NCBI GenBank assembly: GCA_946885925.1
Contig: CAMPHP010000256.1
Coordinates: 1-5,608 of the forward strand
DNA: 5,608 nt
Direction of reading: 5' to 3'
DNA from: an uncultured Litorilinea sp.
GTDB taxonomy: Bacteria > Chloroflexota > Anaerolineae > Caldilineales > Caldilineaceae
A model generated the notes under the pieces. The model worked only from the letters and a program-made list of their open reading frames with translations, did not search any database and had not been told where the DNA came from. Below, piece after piece: positions 1 through 5,608 of this stretch. The position numbers and the translations under genes are program-made. The first letter of the stretch is position 1. Each line of letters begins with the position of its first letter.

Positions 1-738
1 CAGTTCGGGTTGGTGGCCCACGTACTCCAGACCGCTTTTCAACTGCTGCCACGGTGACAAGTTATCACTTCTGGCTTTGTGGGGTGGCAGCCTCATCATC
101 AGCAGCCCGGTGATCACCGCCAGGTAGGTCAGGCCGTTTAGGAGAAAACACCATGCCGGTCCCACCAGGACCAGCACGGCACCACCAATCGCAGGTCCGA
201 TGATGCGCCCGCTGTTAAAGGTCATTGAGTTGAGCGCAATGGCATTGGGCAAATCTTCCCGTCCCACCATCTCGACCACAAACGATTGGCGCGCCGGTCC
301 ATCAAACGAGTTGACAAACCCAAGGCCAGTCGCCAACAGAATGATGTGCCAGACCTCCACAATCCCGGCAAAGGTGAGTGCAGCCAGCGTGAGAGCCAAG
401 AGCATAGCACCCGTCTGCGTCGCCACCAGCAGCGACCTGCGCGGTACGCGGTCGGCGACCACCCCGGCAAAGGGAGAAATAATTAACGCAGGAATTGCCG
501 AAGCAAAGCCCACAAGCCCCAAGGCTAGTTCAGAGCCACTGATCTCATAAACCAACCAACCCTGGGCAATAATCTGCATCCAGGTGCCTGCCAGTGATAT
601 AAACTGGCCCATGAGAAAAAGACGATAGTTTCGATGACGCAGCGCCGAAAAGGTCTTGGGAATTCGTACCTGTCGTGCTCGTAACGGCACAATCTCCGGA
701 GGGATGTTCGGCGTACGCGGCGGATCTATACGCGCCAT
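1..738 (-). CDS. MFS transporter, drug-exporter type (MFS_3/EntS-like), 3' end outside window
   Basis: Membrane exporter of the major facilitator superfamily, probably a proton-driven efflux pump; its substrate cannot be read from sequence. The frame is open for 246 codons from ATG 738 to the left edge, so the C-terminal 40% or so is missing if it has the usual 400-430 residues. A cytoplasmic N-tail (1-37) precedes hydrophobic segments near 40-64, 70-92, 105-125, 130-145 and 182-215. MFS motif A lies in the loop after the second segment (residues 92-101, [10 protein letters not shown]). The stretch 143-185, with [17 protein letters not shown] and [10 protein letters not shown], is typical of the MFS_3 (EntS-like) branch. 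An in-frame ATG at 753 directly abuts the marR-type stop and would add MESLR. I prefer 738 because GGAG lies 9 nt upstream of it, while 753 has no visible ribosome binding site. Co-transcription with the regulator is nearly certain. Family call firm, substrate unknown. Confidence 0.93.
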   Translation of the reverse strand, partial: MARIDPPRTPNIPPEIVPLRARQVRIPKTFSALRHRNYRLFLMGQFISLAGTWMQIIAQGWLVYEISGSELALGLVGFASAIPALIISPFAGVVADRVPRRSLLVATQTGAMLLALTLAALTFAGIVEVWHIILLATGLGFVNSFDGPARQSFVVEMVGREDLPNAIALNSMTFNSGRIIGPAIGGAVLVLVGPAWCFLLNGLTYLAVITGLLMMRLPPHKARSDNLSPWQQLKSGLEYVGHQPEL

Positions 739-747
739 TCGTAACGA

Positions 748-751
748 CTCC
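748..751 (-). promoter_or_regulatory. Ribosome binding site (GGAG) deciding the MFS start
   Basis: On the minus strand GGAG sits 9 nt before ATG 738. It overlaps the alternative ATG 753 (ATGGAG), which itself follows the regulator's TAG stop with no gap. Ribosomes finishing the regulator would therefore end right at this site, which suggests translational coupling. The site favours initiation at 738 rather than 753. Confidence 0.5.
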
Positions 752-753
752 AT

Positions 754-1308
754 CTAGCTTATGGTGGATTCTTTGGGTGATTCAATGTGGAGGTTTTCAG
801 ATGATATTTCAGACGAGGAAGTTGTGGGTACTAATTGGCCGGGTGCTGGTGGAGCAAAGACACGCGCCAACAGTTGCATCGCCTCGATGACAATGGAACA
901 CTCTTCAGGTGATAAGACTGACAAGGTCTGGGCCAAACTTGCCTGGGCATTATCGTGTGCCGCTTTCAACACAGACTGCCCCTGCTCGGTCAGCGTTAGC
1001 GTTACAAACCGGCGATCCTCCGACGAAGTAGATCTATCGATTAAAGCGCGACCTACTAAACCCGATACTTGGCTGGACATAGATGGTAATGTCAACCCCA
1101 CATGTTCGGCCAAAGCAGAGAGTGGCGAACCAGGATTGCGACCTAAATAAACCAATGCACGCAGTTGCAGCACTGACAGATCTGGCCCTCGTTGCCGTCG
1201 CATTTCCGCGCGCAGACTCTGCATAACTTGCGGTACTACTTCAAACACAATATGGGCACATTGCTCGTTCGCAGACTCTTTGGTGGATTCGTTTGTGTGA
1301 TTGGTCAT
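754..1308 (-). CDS. MarR-family winged-helix transcriptional regulator
   Basis: Cytoplasmic DNA-binding regulator, probably a homodimer that represses its own operon until a small ligand binds. From ATG 1308 it has 184 residues. The MarR core shows SVLQLRALVYLG (45-56), helix-turn-helix SALAEHVGLTLPSMSSQVSGL (64-84), and the wing with the hallmark SSEDRR (95-100) followed by VTLTLTEQG (102-110). The C-terminal dimerisation helices run to about 151. A Ser/Glu-rich tail (about 152-184), probably disordered, extends past the usual domain. The frame is open up to ATG 1419, but that start lies upstream of the predicted promoter and would add 37 residues unlike the family, so 1308 is chosen; its ribosome binding site is weak. 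It is followed without a gap by an MFS exporter gene, the usual partner of such regulators. The ligand (drug, phenolic or oxidant) cannot be inferred; no Cys-based redox switch is obvious, with only C17 and C137 present. Confidence 0.93.
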   Translation of the reverse strand: MTNHTNESTKESANEQCAHIVFEVVPQVMQSLRAEMRRQRGPDLSVLQLRALVYLGRNPGSPLSALAEHVGLTLPSMSSQVSGLVGRALIDRSTSSEDRRFVTLTLTEQGQSVLKAAHDNAQASLAQTLSVLSPEECSIVIEAMQLLARVFAPPAPGQLVPTTSSSEISSENLHIESPKESTIS

Positions 1309-1331
1309 GGTCTTGTGTTTCGAAAAGTAGT

Positions 1332-1355
1332 TTGAATAGCTAACTCTATGCTCAA
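1332..1355. promoter_or_regulatory. Candidate MarR operator over the -10 box (weak)
   Basis: An imperfect dyad, TTGA-N16-TCAA, has inner arms ATAG (1336-1339) and CTAT (1346-1349) that are out of register by one base. It spans the -10 element and the predicted start of transcription, where a self-repressing MarR protein would be expected to bind. The symmetry is poor and could be chance; position is the main argument. Confidence 0.25.
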
Positions 1356-1371
1356 TTCGGGGTACTGTCAA
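1343..1371 (-). promoter_or_regulatory. Sigma70-type promoter of the MarR-MFS operon
   Basis: Read on the minus strand, a perfect TTGACA -35 box (1366-1371) is followed by a 17-bp spacer and TAGAGT (1343-1348), which matches TATAAT at 4 of 6 positions. Transcription would begin near 1336, leaving a leader of about 28 nt before ATG 1308. This is the best promoter in the window and independently supports 1308 as the regulator's start. Confidence 0.65.
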
Positions 1372-1435
1372 ACCGCCAATTAGGGAGCAGAAATATTTCC
1401 CACTGAGTCTCCGCAACAACGGAAAGCACAGCCTT

Positions 1436-1471
1436 CACAGGCAAAGCTACAGAGAACAAACAGTGCCTGTG
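1436..1471. repeat. 8-bp perfect inverted repeat, 20-nt spacer
   Basis: CACAGGCA (1436-1443) and TGCCTGTG (1464-1471) are exact reverse complements. AGGC in the left arm can also pair with GCCT at 1431-1434 across a 4-nt loop, so two mutually exclusive foldings are possible. The right arm covers the alternative GTG start at 1463. It could be an operator for the right-hand unit or a leader hairpin; no function is shown. Confidence 0.4.
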
Positions 1472-1552
1472 TTATCCTCAATCTATCTAAATAATGCTAT
1501 CTCAGCCATGATAATCCGTTCGCCCAATCTTCTGCCATTTTGGCTGACGGAA

Positions 1553-1574
1553 AATGAGCGAGTCCAAGCTCATT
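1553..1574. repeat. 7-bp perfect inverted repeat, 8-nt loop
   Basis: AATGAGC (1553-1559) and GCTCATT (1568-1574) are exact reverse complements around GAGTCCAA. No T-run follows, so it is not a typical intrinsic terminator. It lies 75 nt before ATG 1649 and would be a leader hairpin or operator if that start is right. It would lie inside the coding region if 1463 or 1508 is used. Confidence 0.35.
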
Positions 1575-1648
1575 CTGGAACCATCAACCGTAGTGTCTTA
1601 AAGAAATATCAGTGGAACAAAGCAGTTCATATCTCCGTTGACAGCTAT

Positions 1649-4327
1649 ATGGTACAGCGTATTTTCTCATCTACTCACAACTTTTGGCGCAAATACTGGC
1701 TAGTAAGCCTCTTCACCCTGCTGCTTCTTATCGGCAGCACGATTCTCGGCCTATATCTATGGCTTCTGGCCGATTTGCCGCCCGTGAGTGCGGCATCCGA
1801 GCGCCTGATTCGTCCGACTACGCAAATTCTGGATCGCAATGGACGCGTCCTCTATGAGGTCTTGGACCCCGATACAGGCAAGCAGATTAATCTCAGTCTC
1901 GACGACCTTCCCGCAGCCTGCATCGAAGCGACCCTTGCCACGGAGGACAGTCGCTTCTACCATCACATTGGCTTTGATCCAATCGCCATCGCTCGCGCAG
2001 CCTGGCAAAATTTCCGCGCAGGCGGTGGTGTCGTTAGCGGCGCAAGCACGCTAACCCAACAGGTGGCGCGCAATCTTCTGCTCCCCACCAACGAACGCTA
2101 CGAACAAAGCATCCGCCGCAAAATACGCGAAGCATGGCTAGCTTGGCGGCTAGAGCAATACTACACCAAAGACGAAGTGCTGGCGCTCTATCTCAACCAA
2201 ATGTATTACGGCCATTTTGCCTTTGGTATCGAAGCTGCCTCAGAAGTCTTTTTTGGCAAACCTGCCGCGCAACTAAGCAGCGCAGAATGTGCGCTCTTAA
2301 CCGGACTCGTCCAATATCCCACCGGTTATAACCCTTTGCTCAATCCCGACGCTGCCAAAGCGCGCCAATTGACTGTTCTGCGCCTAATGCAAGAGGCAGG
2401 CTACATAGACCAGGCCGAACGCGAGTTGATGGCTGCCGAGCCGCTGCGCTATCGCTCCAGACTTTTCGATATTAACGCGCCACACTTTGTCATGTATGTA
2501 CAAGATCAAGTGGTGCAGCGCGTCGGAGTGGACACAGTACGCGCCGGGGGGTTGCGGGTGCTCACAACACTCGACTTGGATTTGCAGCAGCAAGCCGAGG
2601 CGTCACTGCGTTACCGGCTTGATCTGCTCAACTGTCGCACACCCGGTCTTTGTGATGCAAAGACCGACCCAAACCGCCGCGTTGATAATGCAGCCGCAGT
2701 CATCGTGGATGCGACCACGGGTGATCTGCTCAGTATGATCGGCAGCCCAGATTACTTTGATGCCTCTATCCAGGGCAATGTCAACGCCGCTGTGTCACAA
2801 CGTCAACCGGGGAGCGCGATCAAACCCTTTACCTATGCCAGCGCGCTCGATCCCCAGTGGGCTGAATCCATCGGCATCGCACCCTTGACCCCTGCCAGCA
2901 TCTTGCCCGATTTGCCTGTCACCTTTTATACGCGTGACACGAACGGGGGCAACGTTCCCTACCAGCCCCTCAACTATGACCGCCTCTTCCATGGCCCGGT
3001 TAGTGTGCGTACTGCGCTTGCCAGTAGCTATAACATTCCGGCTGTACGAACGCTGGACTATATCGGCGTGGACACACTCCGCCAACTGGCAACCCAAGCA
3101 GGGATCAGCAGCTTTACCCAAGAGTATGGTCTGGCCTTGACTCTGGGTGGTGGCGAAGTTAACTTGCTTGATCTCACCACAGCCTATGGCATCTTCCAGG
3201 ATGGGCAGCGCCTCGACACGCGCGCTATCTTTGACATTCAACTCCAAGATGAAGCAGGCAACTGGGTTTCACTGCTTGGCAAGGAGGCAATTGAACCAGG
3301 CAGAATTCCAGCCAGCTACATGAGTGCCCAAAAGGGTCCACAGGTCATATCACCCGGTGCCGCCTATCTCATCACGGACATTCTTAGTGATCCAGCCGCA
3401 CGCATCCCGGCCTTTGGTGAAGGCTCTGTCCTCGAACTACCTTTCTCCGCCGCAGTCAAAACGGGTACAACCACTGACTGGCGCGATAACTGGACAATAG
3501 GCTATTCAACCGAACGCCTGGTGGGTGTCTGGGTTGGCAATGCCGATAACACACCGATGCTCGATGTCAGTGGTATTGATGGCGCTGGCCCCATTTGGCA
3601 CGACCTCATGCTGGCAGCCCATCCTACTCCACCGCCAGCCTTTGAGCGGCCTACAGATATTGTGGAGCTTGCCATCTGCGCTCCCAGCGGGTTGTTACCA
3701 TCCCCCCACTGCCAACGTATTCGCAATGAGCGATTCATAGCAGGTACGGAACCGACCAAGGTTGATGATCAATTTATTCCCGTGGTCATCGACCAAGCGA
3801 GTGGCTTGCCCGCCACGCAAGAGACGCCCACGACTCGCCGCACCGAACGTGTCTATTGGACGTTGCCGCCGGAATATCACGAATGGATGGTCAGCCAGGG
3901 AATTCCCATAGCGCCTGTCAACACCCTCGCCGCGGCGACAACCACAACAAATGTGGTGAAGCCTACAGGACCGTTGGTCTTGGCCGAGCCCACATCCAAC
4001 ACAGCCTATCAAATTCATCCGGGCGTGCCTCGCAACCGCCAGCGCATCGAAGTCAGCGGCTATGTGGCGGATGGTACAACTTGGGCAGATCTACGTTTGG
4101 TGGTAGATGGTCAAGTGTTGGCCCAAGCTCAAGACGCCACGCGCCTGCGCGCATGGTGGGAATTTACGCCTGGGGCACATACCTTCTGGCTCGAAGGTCA
4201 GCGCACCACGCAGAGTGAAGTAGAAAAAACAACACCAGCGCTGGTAGTCGTTGAAACAGAAACCAGTGCAACCGTCAAAACCATTGAGAGTGCCAGCGAG
4301 AGTACCAGCGAGGTAAAGGTTCCGTAA
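1649..4327 (+). CDS. pbpC: Bifunctional class A penicillin-binding protein, PBP1C type
   Basis: Polymerises lipid II into glycan strands and crosslinks the stem peptides on the outer face of the cytoplasmic membrane. From ATG 1649 it has 892 residues. A short cytoplasmic tail leads to a membrane anchor (about 16-41). The GT51 domain follows, with [10 protein letters not shown] (catalytic Glu 99), [14 protein letters not shown] (131-144), RKIRE (157-161, second key Glu 161) and [11 protein letters not shown] (178-188). The transpeptidase domain has SAIK (nucleophile Ser 389, Lys 392), SYN (460-462) and KTGTT (604-608), all intact. PBP1C traits are VGVWVGN (625-631), [15 protein letters not shown] (640-654), ICAPSG with C677 and C688, and a C-terminal beta-rich domain (about 772-850) resembling BiPBP_C, after a Thr-rich linker. 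The frame is open from GTG 1463 (954 residues) with another ATG at 1508. I choose 1649 because its 15-residue tail suits the family and the extension looks unlike a PBP; no start has a clear ribosome binding site. An alpha-2-macroglobulin-like gene follows. Confidence 0.93.
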   Translation: MVQRIFSSTHNFWRKYWLVSLFTLLLLIGSTILGLYLWLLADLPPVSAASERLIRPTTQILDRNGRVLYEVLDPDTGKQINLSLDDLPAACIEATLATEDSRFYHHIGFDPIAIARAAWQNFRAGGGVVSGASTLTQQVARNLLLPTNERYEQSIRRKIREAWLAWRLEQYYTKDEVLALYLNQMYYGHFAFGIEAASEVFFGKPAAQLSSAECALLTGLVQYPTGYNPLLNPDAAKARQLTVLRLMQEAGYIDQAERELMAAEPLRYRSRLFDINAPHFVMYVQDQVVQRVGVDTVRAGGLRVLTTLDLDLQQQAEASLRYRLDLLNCRTPGLCDAKTDPNRRVDNAAAVIVDATTGDLLSMIGSPDYFDASIQGNVNAAVSQRQPGSAIKPFTYASALDPQWAESIGIAPLTPASILPDLPVTFYTRDTNGGNVPYQPLNYDRLFHGPVSVRTALASSYNIPAVRTLDYIGVDTLRQLATQAGISSFTQEYGLALTLGGGEVNLLDLTTAYGIFQDGQRLDTRAIFDIQLQDEAGNWVSLLGKEAIEPGRIPASYMSAQKGPQVISPGAAYLITDILSDPAARIPAFGEGSVLELPFSAAVKTGTTTDWRDNWTIGYSTERLVGVWVGNADNTPMLDVSGIDGAGPIWHDLMLAAHPTPPPAFERPTDIVELAICAPSGLLPSPHCQRIRNERFIAGTEPTKVDDQFIPVVIDQASGLPATQETPTTRRTERVYWTLPPEYHEWMVSQGIPIAPVNTLAAATTTTNVVKPTGPLVLAEPTSNTAYQIHPGVPRNRQRIEVSGYVADGTTWADLRLVVDGQVLAQAQDATRLRAWWEFTPGAHTFWLEGQRTTQSEVEKTTPALVVVETETSATVKTIESASESTSEVKVP

Positions 4328-4337
4328 TCACAATCCT

Positions 4338-4367
4338 CTGATAGACTGTTCTATAATAAGCTATAAT
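4338..4367 (+). promoter_or_regulatory. Probable promoter of the alpha-2-macroglobulin gene, tandem TATAAT
   Basis: CTGATA (4338-4343, 4 of 6 to TTGACA), an 18-bp spacer and a perfect TATAAT (4362-4367) lie in a markedly AT-rich stretch after the pbpC stop. A second perfect TATAAT (4352-4357) sits exactly 10 bp upstream within the direct repeat CTATAAT, but without a good -35. Transcription would start near 4374, giving a leader of about 60 nt. I find no terminator between the genes, so read-through from pbpC probably also contributes. Confidence 0.5.
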
Positions 4368-4418
4368 TTATTCATTATTTCCTGTATGCCGCCTGACCAA
4401 AATCATCGCGGTTCATTG

Positions 4419-4424
4419 TAAGGA
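4419..4424 (+). promoter_or_regulatory. Ribosome binding site (TAAGGA) of the alpha-2-macroglobulin gene
   Basis: TAAGGA ends 8 nt before ATG 4433, good Shine-Dalgarno spacing. It fixes that start, which is also the one that places a signal sequence at the N-terminus. Confidence 0.7.
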
Positions 4425-4432
4425 ATTCGCAT

Positions 4433-5608
4433 ATGCGTCGCTTATCCAATCTGCCTCGTACTCTCGTTATCCTTGTGTTAGTCCTTATCACCTCATTGGC
4501 AATTGGTCTGGGGCTGACCGCGCCAGCGCGCATGTCGAGTGCCTCGTCCGCACCAGGCCAGATCCAACCTGCGCCCATGCAGCAGGATACGGATGCGTTG
4601 CCGCCGGTGTTGATCAGCACAACACCCGCCGAAGACCAAACATGGATCGACGGGCCTATCATCCTCACTTTTGATCAGGAACTAGACCCTTCCGCCGCTG
4701 AGTGGGCGACAATTAGCCCGGCGCTATCTGGCAGCTTCAGCGTGGAAGGCTCAGATTTGCTCTTTACGCCCACCGCCACCCCTGAGGCTGGCGTTAGCTA
4801 TACTGTGCGTGTAGATGGAGCGGCACAGGCTGCAACAGGTGTGCCATTGGGTAGCGCAATCGAGGTCGCGGTCGCCGCAGCAACGCCTTTGCTCGTCACC
4901 TCAACCCAGCCCAGTGACGGTGCTGCCGAAGTAGATACGGATACCCAGCTACTCATTGTCTTTAATCGTCCCGTGGTCCCGCTGAGCGGCGTGGACGACC
5001 AAGAGGATCTGCCCAATCCGCTCACGCTTGACCCACCTGTAGAGGGAGAAGGCCGCTGGCTCAGCACTTCCGTCTATGCCTTCCAACCTGCAACCGCCTT
5101 TGCCGGTGCAACCTCCTATACAGCAGTGGTTGATAACATCACAGACCTTGAAGGCATTGCGCTTGCGGAACCCTACGAATTCACATTCACAACCGCTGCA
5201 CCCATCGTGGAAAACAGCCTGCCCACAGGCAACCTTGTCCCTCCGGATACCGTCATCACTGTCCAGTTTACCCAACCGATGGACCCGGAGAGCACCGAGA
5301 ATGCCTTTAGCCTGCGCAACGAGGCAGACAACAGCACCGTTGAGGGCGAAATCGGTTGGCAGAATAATTTCACCACGCTGATCTTTACACCAACTGCGTG
5401 GTTGGAGTTTGGCACTACCTATTTAATCAACGTGGACGAATCGGCCCAACCTGCCAGCCGGCAGGGTACTCTACGCTCCACCTATAGCCGCAGCTTTACC
5501 GTGGTGCCGCTGCCCGCGGTTGAAACCGTCTCTCCCGTGCAAGGGGCGCGGGAAGTCTCACCCGATGCCTCAGTCATTGTGCGATTTAACGCGCCAGTCA
5601 GCCCAACC
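4433..5608 (+). CDS. Alpha-2-macroglobulin-like envelope protein, N-terminal part, with Big_5-type modules; 3' end outside window
   Basis: Probable secreted or membrane-anchored relative of bacterial alpha-2-macroglobulins (E. coli YfhM), thought to trap proteases that attack the envelope. The frame is open for 392 codons to the right edge. A basic n-region (MRRLSNLPR) and a hydrophobic core (about 10-30) form a signal sequence. There is no lipobox Cys, unlike YfhM; cleavage after ASSA (about 40) or retention as an anchor are both possible. Then come repeated beta-sandwich modules at about 58-149, 152-254, 257-358 and a fourth from 361. Each opens with a P-x-x-G/D-like turn and an IxVxF-type strand (TQLLIVFNRPV 171-181, TVITVQFTQPM 273-283, ASVIVRFNAPV 379-389), and the first three close with F-x-P and T/S-Y strands. 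LDPPVEGEGRWL (199-210) recalls the early macroglobulin domain of the bacterial family. The modules resemble Pfam Big_5. The thioester CxEQ and bait region would lie beyond the window, so the assignment rests on the N-terminus and on adjacency to pbpC; a different Ig-like adhesin is the main alternative. Confidence 0.78.
   Translation, partial: MRRLSNLPRTLVILVLVLITSLAIGLGLTAPARMSSASSAPGQIQPAPMQQDTDALPPVLISTTPAEDQTWIDGPIILTFDQELDPSAAEWATISPALSGSFSVEGSDLLFTPTATPEAGVSYTVRVDGAAQAATGVPLGSAIEVAVAAATPLLVTSTQPSDGAAEVDTDTQLLIVFNRPVVPLSGVDDQEDLPNPLTLDPPVEGEGRWLSTSVYAFQPATAFAGATSYTAVVDNITDLEGIALAEPYEFTFTTAAPIVENSLPTGNLVPPDTVITVQFTQPMDPESTENAFSLRNEADNSTVEGEIGWQNNFTTLIFTPTAWLEFGTTYLINVDESAQPASRQGTLRSTYSRSFTVVPLPAVETVSPVQGAREVSPDASVIVRFNAPVSPT

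Larger units (their letters stand above)
1309..1648. other. Divergent regulatory spacer between marR-type gene and pbpC
   Basis: These 340 bases separate the minus-strand regulator from the preferred PBP start. The left part carries the regulator's promoter and a weak operator candidate. The middle has a 10-bp palindrome GAAATATTTC (1390-1399) and an 8-bp inverted repeat (1436-1471); a second inverted repeat lies at 1553-1574. The plus-strand frame of pbpC is open from GTG 1463, so 1463-1648 may be coding. Its base use is more AT-rich than the gene proper, and the peptide it would encode does not resemble a PBP N-terminus. I found no plus-strand promoter with both boxes good: an AATAAT at 1490-1495 lacks a matching -35. 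I see no RNA gene or terminator here. Confidence 0.6.

Noticed and set aside
200..550. Open frames on both strands across the MFS gene (116 plus-strand and 82 minus-strand codons)
   Set aside because: The MFS frame on the minus strand is continuous to the left edge with motif A and family signatures; these are shadows of it.
761..1150. 129-codon plus-strand open frame opposite the MarR gene
   Set aside because: Fully antisense to a well-supported MarR domain; the translation resembles no known protein and there is no convincing start signal.
1390..1399. Palindrome GAAATATTTC as an operator
   Set aside because: A 10-bp AT-rich palindrome is readily found by chance in an AT-rich spacer, and it lies upstream of the -35 box with no second copy.
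1638..1665. TTGACA, 16 bp, TATTTT on the plus strand
   Set aside because: The box spacing is acceptable but it overlaps ATG 1649, and no suitable in-frame start follows before the membrane anchor of pbpC, so it is probably chance.
2795..3247. 150-codon minus-strand open frame inside pbpC
   Set aside because: It lies antisense to the conserved transpeptidase domain, shows no recognisable family, and its openness follows from the codon use of the true gene.
3856..4218. Plus-strand 120-codon open frame in the C-terminal part of pbpC
   Set aside because: It is an alternate frame of the PBP linker and C-terminal domain, without its own ribosome binding site or recognisable domain.
4328..4432. 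Intrinsic terminator after pbpC
   Set aside because: The spacer has AT-rich direct repeats but no GC stem followed by a T-run.
5076..5381. Short open frames on both strands within the alpha-2-macroglobulin-like gene
   Set aside because: The main frame is uninterrupted from ATG 4433 to the right edge with repeated beta modules; the others are shadows.

Overview
The window holds two divergent transcription units around a regulatory gap at about 1309-1648. Coding DNA is moderately GC-rich, while the spacers are clearly more AT-rich. Nothing in the sequence fixes the taxon. The Big_5-type modules before an alpha-2-macroglobulin, the style of the class A PBP, and the lack of a lipoprotein Cys on the alpha-2-macroglobulin would suit a Chloroflexota-like (Anaerolineae/Caldilineae) bacterium. 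That placement is inference from general familiarity with such proteins, not a search.

Left unit, minus strand: a strong sigma70-type promoter (TTGACA, 17 bp, TAGAGT) drives a MarR-family regulator (754-1308). It is followed with almost no gap by an MFS drug-exporter-type gene that runs off the left edge (from 738). This is the classic layout of an autoregulated efflux operon: the MarR protein would repress its own promoter, and an unknown ligand would release it.

Right unit, plus strand: a complete bifunctional class A penicillin-binding protein of the PBP1C type (1649-4327, with possible earlier starts at 1463 or 1508). After a 105-bp AT-rich spacer with its own TATAAT-type promoter comes the N-terminal 392 residues of a secreted or anchored alpha-2-macroglobulin-like protein (4433 to the right edge). 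PBP1C builds and crosslinks peptidoglycan. Bacterial alpha-2-macroglobulins are thought to trap proteases at the cell envelope, and the two genes are neighbours in many bacteria (pbpC and yfhM in E. coli). Here the PBP gene comes first, the reverse of the E. coli order.

The two units share a spacer with one very good minus-strand promoter, no convincing plus-strand promoter, and two notable inverted repeats (1436-1471 and 1553-1574). I see no mobile element, CRISPR array, RNA gene or phage gene, and no clear sign of an entirely new system. The items most worth checking are the possible joint control of efflux and envelope-defence genes from the shared spacer, and the modular, cysteine-free N-terminus of the alpha-2-macroglobulin.
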